Positions 4,714 through 6,264 of a DNA stretch of 6,264 bases are shown piece by piece. The stretch's first letter is position 1; every line of letters starts with the position of its first letter. The notes below the pieces were generated by a model. The model was given only the letters and a program-made list of their open reading frames with translations, did no database searches and was not told the DNA's origin. This DNA is from Anaerolineales bacterium UBA1429 (GTDB taxonomy: Bacteria > Chloroflexota > Anaerolineae > UBA1429), in NCBI GenBank assembly GCA_002329325.1, contig DCTX01000058.1:1-6264 (forward strand), read 5' to 3'. Position numbers and translations under genes: made by a program.

Positions 4714-5806
4714 CTTGCACTCTCCTGACGATGGCGGCCAGGGTATCGGCGCCATAGCGTTCCAGCACGGCGTCGGCCAGCACCCAGGCGACCATGGCCT
4801 CGCCCACGACGGCGGCGGCGGGCACGGCGCACACGTCGGAGCGCTGGTATTGGGTGGTGGTTTCTTCGCCCGTCGCCAGATCCACCGTGGCGACGGGCTT
4901 GACGGTGGTGGGGATCGGCTTCATGGCGGCCCGCAGCCAAAGGGGCTCGCCGTTGGTGATGCCGCCCTCCAGGCCGCCGGCCCGGTTGGCGCGCCGCACC
5001 CGGCCCGCGTACAGGGCATCGTGCACCTGGGTGCCCGGCAGGCGAGCGTTCTCAAAGGCGGGGCCGATCTCGACTCCCTTGATGGCCTGGATGCTCATGA
5101 TCGCCTGGGCCAGGCGCCCATCCAGGCGGCGGTCCCAATGGACATGGCTGCCCAGGCCGGGCAGCAGGCCCCAGGCGGCCACGACGATCACGCCGCCCAA
5201 GGATTCGCCCGCCTCGCGGGCGGCGTCAATGGCGGCCCGCATACGCTCCGCCGCCGCCGGATCGGGGCAGGCCACATCCGAGCCCTCCGCCAGGCGGCAA
5301 AGCGCGGCCGGATCCTGGTCGGCGACGGCCGCCGCCACATCGCCGATGGCTTCCACATAGCTGCCGATCTCGATGCCCACGGCCCGCAGCAGCAGCTTGC
5401 ACACGGAGCCCGCCGCCACTCGCGCCGCCGTCTCGCGGGCGCTGGCCCGCTCGGCCACCAGGCGCACGTCATCCAGGCCGTACTTGAGGGCCCCCGGCAG
5501 GTCGGCGTGGCCGGGGCGCGGGCGCGTCCAGGGGGGCACGCTCCGTTCGCGCCAGTTCTCATAGTCGCGGTTGGGGACCAGCATGGCCAGGGGCGCGCCG
5601 ATGGTCTGGCCCTGCACGGCGCCGCCGAGGAAGCGCACCTGATCGCGCTCGATCTGCTGGCGCGCCCCCCGGCCATAGCCCTGCTGGCGGCGCGCCAGGT
5701 CCCGGTCTATGGCCTCGGCATCCAGCGCCAGCCCCGCCGGCAAGCCCTCGATCAGGCTGACCAGGGCGGGCCCGTGGGATTCACCGGCCGTCAGAATGCG
5801 CAGCAT
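4697..5806 (-). CDS. aroC: Chorismate synthase
   Basis: Converts 5-enolpyruvylshikimate-3-phosphate to chorismate, the last shikimate-pathway step; it needs reduced FMN although the reaction is redox-neutral, and acts as a cytoplasmic homotetramer. The 369-aa length is normal. Signatures are visible in order: TAGESHG (6-12) with catalytic H11, RRQQGYGRGAR (39-49), RPRPGHADL (95-103) with H100, ERASARETAARVAAG (119-133), GGITNGEP in the C-terminal half, and QRSD (321-324) leading into AVPAAAVVGEAM, with the conserved catalytic-region Asp at 324. The ATG at 5806 has a strong AGGAGG 5 nt upstream. The first 26 nt overlap the end of aroE and the last 17 nt overlap the start of aroKB, a layout typical of translational coupling. 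Confidence 0.97.
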   Translation of the reverse strand: MLRILTAGESHGPALVSLIEGLPAGLALDAEAIDRDLARRQQGYGRGARQQIERDQVRFLGGAVQGQTIGAPLAMLVPNRDYENWRERSVPPWTRPRPGHADLPGALKYGLDDVRLVAERASARETAARVAAGSVCKLLLRAVGIEIGSYVEAIGDVAAAVADQDPAALCRLAEGSDVACPDPAAAERMRAAIDAAREAGESLGGVIVVAAWGLLPGLGSHVHWDRRLDGRLAQAIMSIQAIKGVEIGPAFENARLPGTQVHDALYAGRVRRANRAGGLEGGITNGEPLWLRAAMKPIPTTVKPVATVDLATGEETTTQYQRSDVCAVPAAAVVGEAMVAWVLADAVLERYGADTLAAIVRRVQDDRAT

Positions 5807-6264
5807 CCTCTCCTCCTCTCAGCGCCGCCCGGCAGGCGGCCACCATCACGTCCACCGGCGGCTCGACGCCGGTCCAGAGCCGGAACGCCTCGGCGCCCTG
5901 GTGCACCAGCATCATCAAGCCGTTCTCGGCCCGGGCGCCCTGGGCGCGGGCCAGGGCCATCAGGCGCGTCTCGGGCGGGTTGTAGATCAGGTCGAACAGC
6001 AGTGCGCCGCCGGGGAACGGGACCTCCTCTGGCCAGGAGGTGGCCTGGGTGTGGGGCCACATGCCCGCCGAGGTGGTGTTGACCACCAGGTCGGCGCCGG
6101 GGGCTATGCGCTCCAGGAGGGCGGCGCTCAGAGGGCCGTGCTCCACGGCGGCCTCGGGCAGGGCTGCCCGCAGGTCTGCGGCCAGGGCAGCCGCCCGCTC
6201 GGGGGTGCGGTTCAGCAGCGTGAGGCGCGCGCCCGCCTGGGCCAGGCCGTAGCCGATGGCCCGG
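5781..6264 (-). CDS. aroE: Shikimate dehydrogenase (NADP+), C-terminal part, cut by the window edge
   Basis: Reduces 3-dehydroshikimate to shikimate with NADPH. Only about the last 160 residues are inside the window; the N-terminal substrate-binding domain and the start lie beyond 6264. The frame enters within the Rossmann domain (RAIGYGLAQAGA, just after the expected glycine-rich loop). It then shows LLNRTPER, the NRT-x-x-R clamp for the NADP 2'-phosphate, VVNTTSAGM, FDLIYNPPETRL, and the C-terminal ENGLMMLVHQGAEAFRLWTG helix region. The last codons overlap aroC by 26 nt and contain the aroC ribosome binding site. The frame is open to the edge, so this is truncation by the window, not a pseudogene. 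Being furthest upstream here, it is the first visible gene of the aro operon, whose promoter is outside the window. Confidence 0.95.
   Translation of the reverse strand, partial: RAIGYGLAQAGARLTLLNRTPERAAALAADLRAALPEAAVEHGPLSAALLERIAPGADLVVNTTSAGMWPHTQATSWPEEVPFPGGALLFDLIYNPPETRLMALARAQGARAENGLMMLVHQGAEAFRLWTGVEPPVDVMVAACRAALRGGEDAAHSDGR

Noticed and set aside
3100..4728. Long open frame (about 540 codons) on the + strand opposite aroKB
   Set aside because: It is the antisense shadow of a clearly recognised gene in GC-rich DNA; its translation is His/Gly/Ala-rich low-complexity sequence with no family motif.
4714..4755. A start for aroKB 14 codons further upstream
   Set aside because: It would lengthen the overlap with aroC and add a tail before the kinase fold; ATG 4713 has AGGAGAG at good spacing.
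4349..6082. Open frame of 577 codons on the + strand opposite aroKB, aroC and aroE
   Set aside because: It spans several genuine minus-strand genes, and its composition (Arg/Ala/Gly/Pro) is that of an antisense shadow.

Overview
The window looks like chromosomal DNA from a GC-rich bacterium. I favour the Chloroflexota, because a tandem pair of ftsZ paralogues and a fused shikimate kinase/3-dehydroquinate synthase (aroKB) beside aroC, aroE and a type II aroQ fit that phylum. This is recollection plus inference from gene content; no marker gene here settles it. Nothing suggests a phage, plasmid, transposon, CRISPR array, rRNA or tRNA.

Layout. Bases 1-137 hold a sigma70-type promoter and the leader of a first ftsZ. 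Bases 138-1196 (+) encode FtsZ-1, a complete GTPase core with a degenerate C-terminal peptide. Bases 1197-1441 hold a second promoter of the same design and a 5' leader. Bases 1442-2521 (+) encode FtsZ-2, a canonical FtsZ starting at TTG. A perfect 16-bp hairpin at 2546-2580 separates it from the convergent minus-strand aro operon. That operon reads, in transcription order, aroE (cut by the window edge), aroC, aroKB and aroQ (6264 down to 2611), with overlapping ends at the first two junctions. A 29-codon micro-ORF spans the aroKB-aroQ gap.

How the genes work together. The two FtsZs presumably co-polymerise in, or divide the work of, the division ring. FtsZ-2 keeps every hallmark, including the FtsA/SepF-binding tail. 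FtsZ-1 keeps the catalytic T7 loop but has lost the tail's Phe-Leu and changed several nucleotide-contact loops, so it may be a modulator or an untethered subunit. The aro genes cover five of the seven steps to chorismate: dehydroquinate synthase, dehydroquinase, shikimate dehydrogenase, shikimate kinase and chorismate synthase. DAHP synthase and EPSP synthase (aroA) are not in the window.

The most interesting signal is the asymmetric FtsZ pair together with its matched promoters and leader hairpins. The aro part is ordinary metabolism in a compact arrangement.
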